The notes under the pieces: generated by a model | Seen by the model: only the letters and a program-made list of their open reading frames with translations | Told to the model about the DNA's origin: nothing | Database searches by the model: none | Position numbers and translations under genes: made by a program | Source of the DNA: Pseudomonas grimontii | GTDB taxonomy: Bacteria; Pseudomonadota; Gammaproteobacteria; Pseudomonadales; Pseudomonadaceae | Direction of reading: 5' to 3' | Assembly: GCF_007858185.1 (NCBI RefSeq) | Contig: NZ_VFES01000022.1 | Location: 32,252 to 96,251 of the forward strand | DNA: 64,000 nt | Shown here: positions 8,747-16,483 of the stretch, piece after piece | Numbering within the stretch: position 1 is the first letter of the stretch | How the letters are laid out: each line of letters opens with the position of its first letter

Positions 8747-8972
8747 TATAGTGCGCGCCGGCCTTTAACCGGGCCGCGTTTAGGTAGCGCAATTCCCCGA
8801 AGTCAGCTTCGGCTGCACGTCCGCACAGCGGACTCTCCCTTGACGAATCTTTTTCATTCATTCGTTTTCGCAAATCCCCGCCGACAAAGCAGCCAGGGCG
8901 ACTCTTGAGTCTCAACACGGCATGCGCAGCTTTGGAGCATGGGTCTTTGCGGATGCACTTAGAGGCAGACCC
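8747..8972 (+). promoter_or_regulatory. deaD promoter and structured 5' leader
   Basis: The 422 bases between the crotonase and deaD starts hold a likely -10 box TATAGT at 8747-8752, placing a transcript start near 8759 and a leader of about 215 bases. The leader contains perfect hairpins CCGAAG-TCAG-CTTCGG (8797-8812) and GTCCGC-ACA-GCGGAC (8819-8833) and a weaker ACGAAT...ATTCGT (8843-8865). Long structured leaders are known for enterobacterial csdA/deaD and cold-shock genes. The -35 box is unclear. Confidence 0.5.
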
Positions 8973-10646
8973 ATGACCCAGGAAACCGGCGGCTTCGCCG
9001 CTTTTAATCTTAACCCGAACATTCTCGCTGCCGTCATCGCGACCGGCTACGAAGAACCTTCGGCGATTCAGCAGCAATCGATCCCGATCATCATGGCCGG
9101 CCAGGACATGATTGGCCAGGCGCAAACCGGTACCGGTAAAACCGCCGCGTTCGCCCTGCCTATCCTGCACTGCATCGATCCTGCCAAGCGCGAACCGCAA
9201 GCCCTGATCCTGGCGCCAACGCGTGAGTTGGCGCTGCAAGTAGCAACCGCTTTCGAAACCTACGCCAAGCAAATGCCAGGCGTTACCGTTGTTGCCGTTT
9301 ACGGCGGCGCGCCGATGGGCCCGCAACTGAAAGCCATCCGTAATGGCGCTCAGATCGTTGTTGCCACCCCAGGCCGCCTGTGCGACCACCTGCGTCGCGA
9401 CGAGAAAGTCCTGTCGACCGTGAACCACCTGGTTCTGGACGAAGCTGACGAAATGTTGAAGCTGGGCTTCATGGATGACCTGGAAGTCATCTTCAAGGCA
9501 CTGCCTCCAACCCGTCAGACCGTCCTGTTCTCGGCTACCCTGCCACAGTCGATCCGTGCCATTGCCGAACGCCACCTGCGCGATCCGCAACACGTGAAGA
9601 TCCAGACCAAGACTCAGACCGTTACCGCGATCGAACAGGCTCACCTGTTGGTTCACGCTGACCAGAAGACCTCGGCTGTATTGAGCCTGCTGGAAGTCGA
9701 AGACTTCGACGCCCTGATCATGTTCGTGCGTACCAAGCAAGCGACCCTGGACCTGGCCAGTGCCCTGGAAGCCAAAGGCTACAAAGCTGCTGCGCTGAAC
9801 GGTGACATCGCCCAGAACCAACGTGAGCGCGTGATCGACTCCCTCAAGGATGGCCGTCTGGACATCGTTGTAGCGACCGACGTAGCGGCTCGTGGTCTCG
9901 ACGTTCCGCGTATCACCCACGTGTTTAACGTTGACATGCCTTACGATCCAGAGTCCTACGTTCACCGTATCGGCCGTACCGGCCGTGCCGGTCGCGAAGG
10001 TCGTGCACTGCTGCTGGTGACTCCACGTGAGCGCCGCATGCTGCAAGTGATCGAGCGTGTAACCGGTCAGAAAGTGGCTGAAGTCCGCCTGCCGGATGCC
10101 CAGGCCGTTCTCGATGCCCGCATCAAGAAACTGACTAACAGCCTGTCGCCGCTGGTAGCTGACGCTGAATCGACCCACGGCGACCTGCTGGACCGCCTGA
10201 CCGCCGATATCGGTTGCACCCCACGTGCCCTGGCTGCAGCCCTGCTGCGCAAGGCTACCAACGGTCAGGCCCTGACCCTGGCAGCCATCGAGAAAGAGCG
10301 CCCTCTGGTGCCGAACAACGTGCCACGCGGTGATCGTCCAGAGCGTACCGGCGACCGTCCGGACCGTGGTGATCGTGAGCGTCGCGCTCCGGTTCCATTG
10401 GCTGAAGGCCGTGCTCGTTGCCGTACCGCGCTGGGCGCGCGTGATGGTATCGCTGCCAAGAACCTGCTGGGCGCTATCCTCAACGAGGGTGGCCTGGCAC
10501 GTGAAGCCATCGGTCGCATCCAGGTCCGTGACAGCTTCTCCCTGGTGGAGCTGCCGGAAGACGGTCTGGAAAAACTGCTGACCAAGCTGAAAGACACCCG
10601 CGTTGCCGGCAAGCAATTGAAGCTGCGTCGCTACCGCGAAGATTGA
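8973..10646 (+). CDS. deaD: DEAD-box ATP-dependent RNA helicase DeaD/CsdA
   Basis: Unwinds structured RNA in ribosome assembly and mRNA decay, especially in the cold. The 557-residue protein has all core motifs in order: AQTGTGKT, PTRELALQ, DEADEML, SATLP, VATDVAARGLD and HRIGRTGRAGREG. The C-terminal part has a basic linker (DRPERTGDRPDRGDRERR) and a DbpA/CsdA-type RNA-binding domain (GARDGIAAKNLLGAILNEGG). The start MTQETGGFAAF at 8973 is preferred to an ATG at 8922 inside the leader. Single-gene unit with a terminator. Confidence 0.95.
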   Translation: MTQETGGFAAFNLNPNILAAVIATGYEEPSAIQQQSIPIIMAGQDMIGQAQTGTGKTAAFALPILHCIDPAKREPQALILAPTRELALQVATAFETYAKQMPGVTVVAVYGGAPMGPQLKAIRNGAQIVVATPGRLCDHLRRDEKVLSTVNHLVLDEADEMLKLGFMDDLEVIFKALPPTRQTVLFSATLPQSIRAIAERHLRDPQHVKIQTKTQTVTAIEQAHLLVHADQKTSAVLSLLEVEDFDALIMFVRTKQATLDLASALEAKGYKAAALNGDIAQNQRERVIDSLKDGRLDIVVATDVAARGLDVPRITHVFNVDMPYDPESYVHRIGRTGRAGREGRALLLVTPRERRMLQVIERVTGQKVAEVRLPDAQAVLDARIKKLTNSLSPLVADAESTHGDLLDRLTADIGCTPRALAAALLRKATNGQALTLAAIEKERPLVPNNVPRGDRPERTGDRPDRGDRERRAPVPLAEGRARCRTALGARDGIAAKNLLGAILNEGGLAREAIGRIQVRDSFSLVELPEDGLEKLLTKLKDTRVAGKQLKLRRYRED

Positions 10647-10674
10647 TCCGCCCTTGGGCTGATTGATCGCACAT

Positions 10675-10707
10675 AAAAAATCCCCGACTGGTTCGGGGAT
10701 TTTTTTG
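10675..10707 (+). terminator. Rho-independent terminator after deaD
   Basis: AAAAAATCCCCGA-CTGGT-TCGGGGATTTTTTT: a GC stem with A- and T-tracts on both sides, so it can end both deaD and the convergent dioxygenase gene, whose stop lies at 10715. Confidence 0.9.
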
Positions 10708-10714
10708 TCCGGTG

Positions 10715-11482
10715 TTAACCGAAACGGTAGATGTCCATGCCCAGCGCGCCCATGGTGAACCCTTGATGCGCCACGCTGAAGGCACCCCCGGCGCCGCGCG
10801 CAAAGTACAGCGGTAACAAATGTTCATCGCTGGGATGGCTACGCACGGCGTGGGGCGCCTGGCGACGGTAATCATGCAAGGCTGCCTCGTCGTTGGCGGC
10901 GAGTGTGTCCACCATCCAGTCGCGGAAGTCGCGTGCCCAGGGTTCGATACTCTCGGGTCCGGCCTGCCAGTTCAGCTCGCCCAGGTTATGGGTGATGCTG
11001 CCGGAGCCGATCAACAGTACGTCCTGTTCGCGCAAGCTGGCGAGGGCATGCCCGACGCGGGTTTGCAGGGCAGGGCCCATGTGACTGGGCAATGAGACTT
11101 GCACCACTGGAATGTCCGCTGCCGGGTACATCAGCGAGAGCGGCACCCAGGTGCCATGGTCAAAAGGGCGGAGCTCATCGATTCGCGCATTCAAACCGTC
11201 TGCATGAAGCAGCTCGACGATTTCGTTGGCCAATTGCGGGTCGCCCGGCGCCGGGTACTGCACGGCGAACAGCTCGCGGGGGAAGCCGCCGAAGTCGTGC
11301 CAGGTTTCGGGCGCAGCGCTGCCGCTGACCAGCAGTTCCTGGCTTTCCCAGTGCGCCGACACCACCACAATTGCCTTCGGCCGTGGCAGTTCAGCGGCCA
11401 GGCGTTGCAGGGCGGGGCCGCTGGCGCCGGGTTGCAGGGCAAGCATGGGCGATCCGTGGGAGATAAACAGGCTGGGCAACAT
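10715..11482 (-). CDS. DODA-type extradiol dioxygenase (4,5-DOPA dioxygenase family, YgiD-like)
   Basis: Class III extradiol ring-opening dioxygenase family, using Fe(II) or Zn(II) on catechol-type substrates; YgiD opens L-DOPA. The 255-residue protein opens MLPSLFISHGSPMLAL with the first metal histidine, then VVVSAHWES, FDHGTWVPL and LIGSGSITHNLG, and ends with HPSDEHLLPLYFARGA. All the expected metal and acid-base histidines are visible. The start at 11482 is chosen because the fold begins at MLPSLF. The physiological substrate is unknown. Confidence 0.88.
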   Translation of the reverse strand: MLPSLFISHGSPMLALQPGASGPALQRLAAELPRPKAIVVVSAHWESQELLVSGSAAPETWHDFGGFPRELFAVQYPAPGDPQLANEIVELLHADGLNARIDELRPFDHGTWVPLSLMYPAADIPVVQVSLPSHMGPALQTRVGHALASLREQDVLLIGSGSITHNLGELNWQAGPESIEPWARDFRDWMVDTLAANDEAALHDYRRQAPHAVRSHPSDEHLLPLYFARGAGGAFSVAHQGFTMGALGMDIYRFG

Positions 11483-11587
11483 AAGGAAGGTCCTGAGGTT
11501 TAACATGGGCCCATCTTCAATCAGATCATTGATCTAAATCTAATATAAGTTTTAGCGCTTTTTGATCGAATTTTCGGAGGTGATTCC

Positions 11588-12244
11588 ATGGAGCCCAAAT
11601 TTTGGCAGGAACGCTGGGCGCGCAATCAGATCGGTTTTCACTTGCCCGAGGTCAATCCTTACCTGCTGCGGTATTGGCCTTCGCTGACACTTGCCCAGGG
11701 CGCCAAGGTGCTGGTGCCGCTGTGTGGCAAAAGCCTGGACCTGATGTGGCTGGCCAGTAACGGCTATCGCGTACTCGGCGTTGAACTGTCGGAGCAGGCG
11801 GTTGAAGCTTTTTTCAGCGAGCAGAATCTGACGCCGCGAATCACTCGGCACGGCGTGTTCAAGGTGTACCAGGCTGATTTGATCGAAGTATGGTGCGGCG
11901 ATTTCTTTGCCTTGGACGCTGGGGTACTGGCTGATTGCACTGCGCTTTACGACCGTGCCGCACTGATCGCCTTGCCGCCGCTGATGCGCGCGCAGTACGC
12001 CGAGCAGTTGAATAGCCTGTTGCGGCCAGGCTGCCAGGGGCTGCTGATCACCCTGGACTACGACCAGACGCAAAAAGCCGGCCCACCCTTTGCGGTGACG
12101 GATGATGAGGTAAAGGTGCTACTGGGTTTCCAGTGGGGCCTGGAGGTGCTCGAGGCCCAGGATATTCTGGGGGAGAGTTGGAAGTTCGTGCAGGACGGTG
12201 TCACGCGCCTGGAAGAGTGCGCCTATCGGCTCACCAAGGTGTAA
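11588..12244 (+). CDS. tpm: Thiopurine S-methyltransferase
   Basis: SAM-dependent methyltransferase; bacterial Tpm methylates thiopurines and metalloids and is linked to tellurite and selenite tolerance. The 218-residue length is usual for bacterial Tpm. Seen are the N-terminal FWQERWARNQIGFHLPEVNP signature, the SAM loop VLVPLCGKSLDLMWLA, GYRVLGVELSEQAVE and DRAALIALPPLMR. The start ATG follows GGAGG at 11577. It is followed by its own terminator. Confidence 0.95.
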   Translation: MEPKFWQERWARNQIGFHLPEVNPYLLRYWPSLTLAQGAKVLVPLCGKSLDLMWLASNGYRVLGVELSEQAVEAFFSEQNLTPRITRHGVFKVYQADLIEVWCGDFFALDAGVLADCTALYDRAALIALPPLMRAQYAEQLNSLLRPGCQGLLITLDYDQTQKAGPPFAVTDDEVKVLLGFQWGLEVLEAQDILGESWKFVQDGVTRLEECAYRLTKV

Positions 12245-12255
12245 AAACCGTGCAC

Positions 12256-12288
12256 AAAAAAAGGGGCGATCCAATCGCCCCTTTTTGC
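12256..12288. terminator. Rho-independent terminator between tpm and htpX
   Basis: AAAAAAAGGGGCGAT-CCA-ATCGCCCCTTTTT is a strong symmetrical stem with A/T tracts, serving both convergent genes. Confidence 0.9.
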
Positions 12289-12299
12289 ATTCCCGGGTA

Positions 12300-13187
12300 T
12301 CAGCCCCGACGACGCAGCGCGTCGATACGCTCTTCCAGCGGTGGGTGGCTCATGAACATGCGAGCCAAGCCCTGCTTGACGCCACCGTTGATGCCAAAAG
12401 CGGTCAAGCTGTCGGGCATATGCACCGGCAGGCCCTGTTCGGAGCGCAAGCGCTGCAGCGCGCTGATCATTGCGCTGGTGCCAGCCAGGCGTGCGCCGGC
12501 TTCGTCTGCGCGGAACTCTCGTTTGCGCGAGAACCACATCACAATCGCGCTGGCCAGGAAGCCCAGTACCACTTCGGCAAAGATGGTCGCTACGAAGTAG
12601 GCGATACCGCGGCCGCCTTCGTTCTTGAAGATCACCTTGTCGACAAAGTTGCCGATGATCCGCGCAAAGAACATCACGAAGGTGTTAACCACGCCTTGCA
12701 CCAGCGCCAGGGTAATCATGTCGCCGTTGGCTACGTGGCCAATCTCGTGTGCGAGTACCGCCTTCACTTCATCGGGTGAAAAGCGCTCGAGCAGCCCTTG
12801 GCTGACCGCCACGAGGGCGTCGTTCTTGTTCCAGCCCGTCGCAAAGGCATTGGCCTCGTAAGCAGGGAAAATCCCGACTTCGGGCATTTTAATACCTGCT
12901 TCTTGAGACAACTGCTCCACGGTTTGCATCAGCCATTGTTCATGGCGAGTGCGTGGTTGAGTGATGATCTGGGTGCTGGTGCTCATCTTCGCCATCCACT
13001 TGGAGATGAACAGCGAGAACAGCGAACCGGCGAAACCAAAGACCGCACAGAAAATCAGCAGCTGATTGAGGTTCAGATCAACCCCGTTGGCCGCCATGAA
13101 CCCGTTGAAGCCGAAAAGGCTCAGGGTGATGCTGGCAATCAGCACGACCGCCAGGTTGGTGGCCAAGAACAGCAGGATGCGCATCAT
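12300..13187 (-). CDS. htpX: Membrane protease HtpX (M48 zinc metallopeptidase)
   Basis: Inner-membrane protease that degrades damaged membrane proteins together with FtsH. The 295-residue protein has two N-terminal membrane helices (about residues 4-26 and 42-62), the zinc site HEIGH at 147-151 with VANGDM after it, two further hydrophobic helices, and REFRADEAGARLAG with the third zinc ligand. The start MMRILLFLATN matches the family. A GAGGAGA ribosome site lies about 15 bases upstream. Confidence 0.95.
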   Translation of the reverse strand: MMRILLFLATNLAVVLIASITLSLFGFNGFMAANGVDLNLNQLLIFCAVFGFAGSLFSLFISKWMAKMSTSTQIITQPRTRHEQWLMQTVEQLSQEAGIKMPEVGIFPAYEANAFATGWNKNDALVAVSQGLLERFSPDEVKAVLAHEIGHVANGDMITLALVQGVVNTFVMFFARIIGNFVDKVIFKNEGGRGIAYFVATIFAEVVLGFLASAIVMWFSRKREFRADEAGARLAGTSAMISALQRLRSEQGLPVHMPDSLTAFGINGGVKQGLARMFMSHPPLEERIDALRRRG

Positions 13188-13490
13188 GGTTGTAGAGTTC
13201 TCCTCATGCTTAATATGTCGCGTACTGCGGGGTATATAAGGTGCGGCTTGGGGTGATTCAACCGAGCGACTATTTCAAACTGTGTCCTACAGCCTGAATG
13301 TAGAGCCTTGAAGGGATTTTCCGATGACGAATGCCATCCGTGAAAAGCCACTTTTTGCCTTGCGGCCCCGTAACTACAGGGGCTTGTGGATGTAGAGACG
13401 CAAGTGCAGTGCGGGGAAAGTGGATAGCCAGAGAAGTGTTGCCAGATAATCGCTGTACGACCGAATGTGGGTCGTACAGCGCCATGCCGG
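13188..13490. other. Intergenic region between htpX and alaA
   Basis: These 303 bases must carry the htpX promoter (reading leftwards) and the end of the alaA transcript. An inverted repeat CGCTGTACGAC-N9-GTCGTACAGCG at about 13452-13482 lies just after the alaA stop and is terminator-like, though without a clear T-tract. No convincing small gene was seen; a 71-codon frame at 13270-13485 lacks support. Confidence 0.5.
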
Positions 13491-14702
13491 TTACTGGCGA
13501 TAGGACTTGAGGAAGTTGCCGATACGGCCAATGGCCATGTCCAGGTCATCCACGCGCGGCAGGGTCACCACACGGAAGTGATCCGGCCACGGCCAGTTGA
13601 ACGCCGTGCCCTGGACCACCAGCAGCTTTTCCGACAGCAGCAGGTCGAGCACGAACTTCTCGTCGTTGAGGATCGGGCAGACTTTCGGGTCGATCCTTGG
13701 GAAGGCGTACAACGCGCCCATGGGCTTCACGCAGCTCACGCCCGGGATCGCATTGAGCAGTTCCCAGGTACGGTTGCGCTGCTCCAGCAGGCGGCCCTGG
13801 GGCAGGATCAGGTCATTGATGCTCTGGTAGCCACCCAGGGCGGTCTGGATGGCGTGCTGGCTCGGCACGTTGGCGCACAGGCGCATGTTGGCCAGCATGT
13901 CGATACCTTCGATGTAGCTCTGGGCGTTGTGCTTGGGTCCGGAAATCGCGATCCAGCCTGAGCGGAAACCCGCCACGCGGTAGGACTTGGACAGGCCGTT
14001 GAAGGTCAGGCACAGCAGGTCCGGCGCCAGGGAACCGGTGCAGATATGCACCGCATCGTCGTAGAGGATCTTGTCGTAGATCTCGTCGGAGAACACCACC
14101 AGGTTGTGCTGGCGTGCCAACTCGAGCATGCCCAGCAGCACTTCCTTGGAATACACGGCGCCGGTGGGGTTGTTCGGGTTGATGATTACCAGGGCCTTGG
14201 TGTTCGGCGTGATCTTGGCCTTGATGTCGGCCAGGTCCGGGAACCAGTCGGCGCCCTCGTCGCACAGGTAGTGCACCGGGTGGCCGCCGGCCAGGGTCAC
14301 GGCAGCGGTCCACAGCGGGTAGTCCGGTGCCGGCACCAGCACTTCGTCGCCGTTGTTGAGCAGGGCCTGCATGGACATCACGATCAGCTCGGACACGCCA
14401 TTACCCAGGTAGATGTCTTCGATGCCGACACCTTCGACCTGCTTCTGCTGGTAGTACTGCATCACGGCCTTGCGCGCGCTGAACAGGCCTTTGGAGTCGC
14501 TGTAGCCCTGGGCCGTTGGCAGGTTGCGGATCACATCCTGGAGGATTTCATCCGGCGCTTCGAAACCAAAGGGCGCCGGGTTGCCAATGTTCAGCTTGAG
14601 GATGCGATGGCCTTCCTCTTCCAGGCGCTTGGCGTGCTTGAGCACTGGGCCGCGAATGTCGTAGCAGACGTTGGCGAGCTTGTTCGATTTGCTGACCTGC
14701 AT
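13491..14702 (-). CDS. alaA: Alanine-forming PLP-dependent aminotransferase AlaA
   Basis: Class I/II aminotransferase making alanine from pyruvate and glutamate. The 403-residue protein has NIGNPAPFGFEAPDEI, the AQGYSDSKGL substrate loop, INPNNPTGAVYS, SDEIYDKILYDD, and the PLP lysine K239 in LSKSYRVAGFRSGW. The start MQVSKSNKLA at 14702 matches the length of E. coli AlaA (405). The reading frame stays open far upstream, but that part has no family match. It diverges from msrB. Confidence 0.9.
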   Translation of the reverse strand: MQVSKSNKLANVCYDIRGPVLKHAKRLEEEGHRILKLNIGNPAPFGFEAPDEILQDVIRNLPTAQGYSDSKGLFSARKAVMQYYQQKQVEGVGIEDIYLGNGVSELIVMSMQALLNNGDEVLVPAPDYPLWTAAVTLAGGHPVHYLCDEGADWFPDLADIKAKITPNTKALVIINPNNPTGAVYSKEVLLGMLELARQHNLVVFSDEIYDKILYDDAVHICTGSLAPDLLCLTFNGLSKSYRVAGFRSGWIAISGPKHNAQSYIEGIDMLANMRLCANVPSQHAIQTALGGYQSINDLILPQGRLLEQRNRTWELLNAIPGVSCVKPMGALYAFPRIDPKVCPILNDEKFVLDLLLSEKLLVVQGTAFNWPWPDHFRVVTLPRVDDLDMAIGRIGNFLKSYRQ

Positions 14703-14904
14703 GGCGATGTGATCCTGAAAATGAACGATCCAGACGGTATGGGCACTACCGTACTGTGAATGCTGCAAGGCCCGCACCCATAAATACGTTTGAATGCCGG
14801 TAGCGCGGGTGCCAGACTGGCGTTTTGAAGAGGCGCAATCATACGTGCCGCCTGATCCATGGAAAAGATACAGATCAGGCTTTTTCAGTTGCCGAGGTGT
14901 ACCG

Positions 14905-15297
14905 ATGGAAAAGTTGCAGAAAACCGTTGAAGAATGGGAGGCAATGCTCGATCCAGAGCAGTACAACGTGTGCCGCCTCAAGGGCACCGAGCGTCCTTTC
15001 AGCGGTAAGTACAATGGGACCAAGACCGACGGCGTGTATCACTGCATCTGCTGCAATGAGCCGCTGTTCGATTCGACCACCAAGTTTGATTCCGGCTGCG
15101 GCTGGCCGAGTTTCTACGCGCCGATCGCCGACAGCGCAATGATCGAGATCCGTGACGTCAGCCACGGCATGATCCGCACCGAAGTCACCTGCGCCAAATG
15201 CGATGCGCACCTTGGGCATGTGTTCCCGGACGGTCCGCCGCCGACGGGGCTGCGTTATTGCATCAACTCGGTGTGCCTGGACCTTGTTCCTCGTTAA
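14905..15297 (+). CDS. msrB: Peptide methionine (R)-S-oxide reductase MsrB
   Basis: Repairs methionine-R-sulfoxide in oxidised proteins. The 131-residue protein has two CxxC zinc pairs (C47/C50 and C96/C99), the active-site region FDSGCGWPSFYAP, SHGMIRTEV, HLGHVFPDGPPPTGLRYC with the catalytic C119, and a C-terminal C124 in NSVCLDL. The start ATG at 14905 follows CGAGGTG; an upstream ATG in the same frame is rejected. In P. aeruginosa it also lies next to gpx and ospR. Confidence 0.96.
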   Translation: MEKLQKTVEEWEAMLDPEQYNVCRLKGTERPFSGKYNGTKTDGVYHCICCNEPLFDSTTKFDSGCGWPSFYAPIADSAMIEIRDVSHGMIRTEVTCAKCDAHLGHVFPDGPPPTGLRYCINSVCLDLVPR

Positions 15298-15317
15298 CTT
15301 GAAGGGCGTCGGGACTC

Positions 15318-15411
15318 TGTAGGAGCGCTCGCGAAAGTCGTCAACGATTACGCGGCCATTCTGGTTCAGCGCGGTGTCCTTGAGTTTTTCGCGAGCAAGC
15401 TCGCTCCTACA
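15318..15411. repeat. REP doublet, family C (TGTAGGAGCGCTCGCGAA)
   Basis: An inverted pair with ends TGTAGGAGCG-CTCGCGAA and TTCGCGAGC-AAGCTCGCTCC separated by about 55 bases. This is a third REP type, distinct from those at 434 and 5316, between msrB and the glutathione peroxidase gene. Confidence 0.8.
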
Positions 15412-15509
15412 AAGTGTTGATGGGATGCCATCAGTCCGGTCAATTAAATTGCACACAATTGAATTGCCTACTATGTTTCACCTTCTTCCCCTTTAATCGA
15501 GGCACTGCC

Positions 15510-15995
15510 ATGAGCAACAACCTGCTGAGCATCCCGTGCACCACCATCAAGGGGGAGCAAAAGACCTTGGCCGATTTCGCCGGCAAGGCTGTCCTGGTGG
15601 TCAACACCGCCAGCAAATGCGGCTTCACCCCGCAGTACAAGGGCCTGGAGCAACTCTGGCAGCAGTACAAGGACCAGGGCCTGGTGGTGCTGGGCTTTCC
15701 TTGCAACCAGTTCGGCAAGCAGGAGCCCGGCGACGAAGGTGCGATTTCCGAATTCTGCGAGCTGAATTTCGGAGTCAGCTTCCCGTTGTTCAAGAAGATC
15801 GACGTCAATGGCAGCGATGCCCATCCACTGTTTGTGCAACTGAAAAAACAGGCGCCGGGCCTGCTGGGGTCCAAGGGCATCAAGTGGAATTTCACCAAGT
15901 TCCTCATCGGCCGCGACGGCCAGGTGGTTAAGCGCTTCGGTCCTACCACCAAGCCGCAGGACTTGACCCAAGAGATCGAAGCCTTGCTCAAATGA
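15510..15995 (+). CDS. Glutathione peroxidase (thioredoxin-type, Cys-based)
   Basis: Reduces hydrogen and lipid peroxides. The 161-residue protein has the peroxidatic C37 in VVNTASKCGFTPQY, the resolving region LGFPCNQFGKQEPG (C65), and the WNFTKFLIGRDG motif with the catalytic Trp and Asn. The start ATG at 15510 follows GAGGCAC. Its stop overlaps the ospR start by 4 bases (ATGA), so the two are translationally coupled. OspR controls this gene in P. aeruginosa. Confidence 0.94.
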   Translation: MSNNLLSIPCTTIKGEQKTLADFAGKAVLVVNTASKCGFTPQYKGLEQLWQQYKDQGLVVLGFPCNQFGKQEPGDEGAISEFCELNFGVSFPLFKKIDVNGSDAHPLFVQLKKQAPGLLGSKGIKWNFTKFLIGRDGQVVKRFGPTTKPQDLTQEIEALLK

Positions 15996-16483
15996 CCGAC
16001 CTGCCCACCGTGTCCCTGGCCCTGGACAACCAGCTGTGTTTCAAACTCTACGCTGCGTCACGCGCTGTCACCCGTGCCTATAAGCCGATGCTCGACCAGT
16101 TGGGGCTGACCTACCCGCAATATGTGGTGATGCTGGTGTTGTGGGAGTGGCACGCCACGCCTGCGCTGCAGCCGACGGTCAAGGCCCTGGGTCAACGCCT
16201 GATGCTCGACTCGGGCACGCTGACGCCGCTGCTCAAGCGTCTTGAGCAGCTTGAGTTAGTGACGCGCCGGCGCAGTGCCAGGGATGAGCGGGAAGTGCAC
16301 TTGAGCCTGAGCGAGGCCGGTTTGCAACTGCGGGACCAGGCCCATAGCCTGAAGACCCGCTTGTTGTGTGATCGCGGCATCGACCTGAATCAGGCCGATG
16401 CCTTGCGCGATGGCCTCGACCAGTTGCTTGCGCAGCTTAAAGACTTGTCGTCCCCGGCACCCACAAGTCCAGCAGCGCGTTGA
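15992..16483 (+). CDS. ospR: Peroxide-sensing MarR regulator OspR
   Basis: OspR is an OhrR paralogue that in P. aeruginosa represses the adjacent glutathione peroxidase gene and affects pigments. The 163-residue protein keeps the sensor cysteine at residue 16 (LDNQLCFKLYAASRAV), LGLTYPQYVVMLVLWE, and the winged helix (MLDSGTLTPLLKRLEQ, RSARDEREVHLSL). Compared with OhrR at 545 it has an insert (HATPALQPTVKALGQR) before the DNA-binding helices. It is coupled to gpx and overlaps sagS tail-to-tail by 47 bases. Confidence 0.88.
   Translation: MTDLPTVSLALDNQLCFKLYAASRAVTRAYKPMLDQLGLTYPQYVVMLVLWEWHATPALQPTVKALGQRLMLDSGTLTPLLKRLEQLELVTRRRSARDEREVHLSLSEAGLQLRDQAHSLKTRLLCDRGIDLNQADALRDGLDQLLAQLKDLSSPAPTSPAAR

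Noticed and set aside
8733..10616. Antisense 627-codon frame opposite deaD
   Set aside because: It is the shadow of a strongly conserved helicase gene in GC-rich sequence; no family match, low-complexity Gln/His-rich translation.
13270..13485. 71-codon frame between alaA and htpX
   Set aside because: No ribosome site or family likeness, and it overlaps a hairpin at the alaA transcript end.
14703..15023. Extended N-terminus for alaA
   Set aside because: The frame is open for another 107 codons, but family similarity starts at 14702 and the extension crosses the divergent msrB promoter and start.
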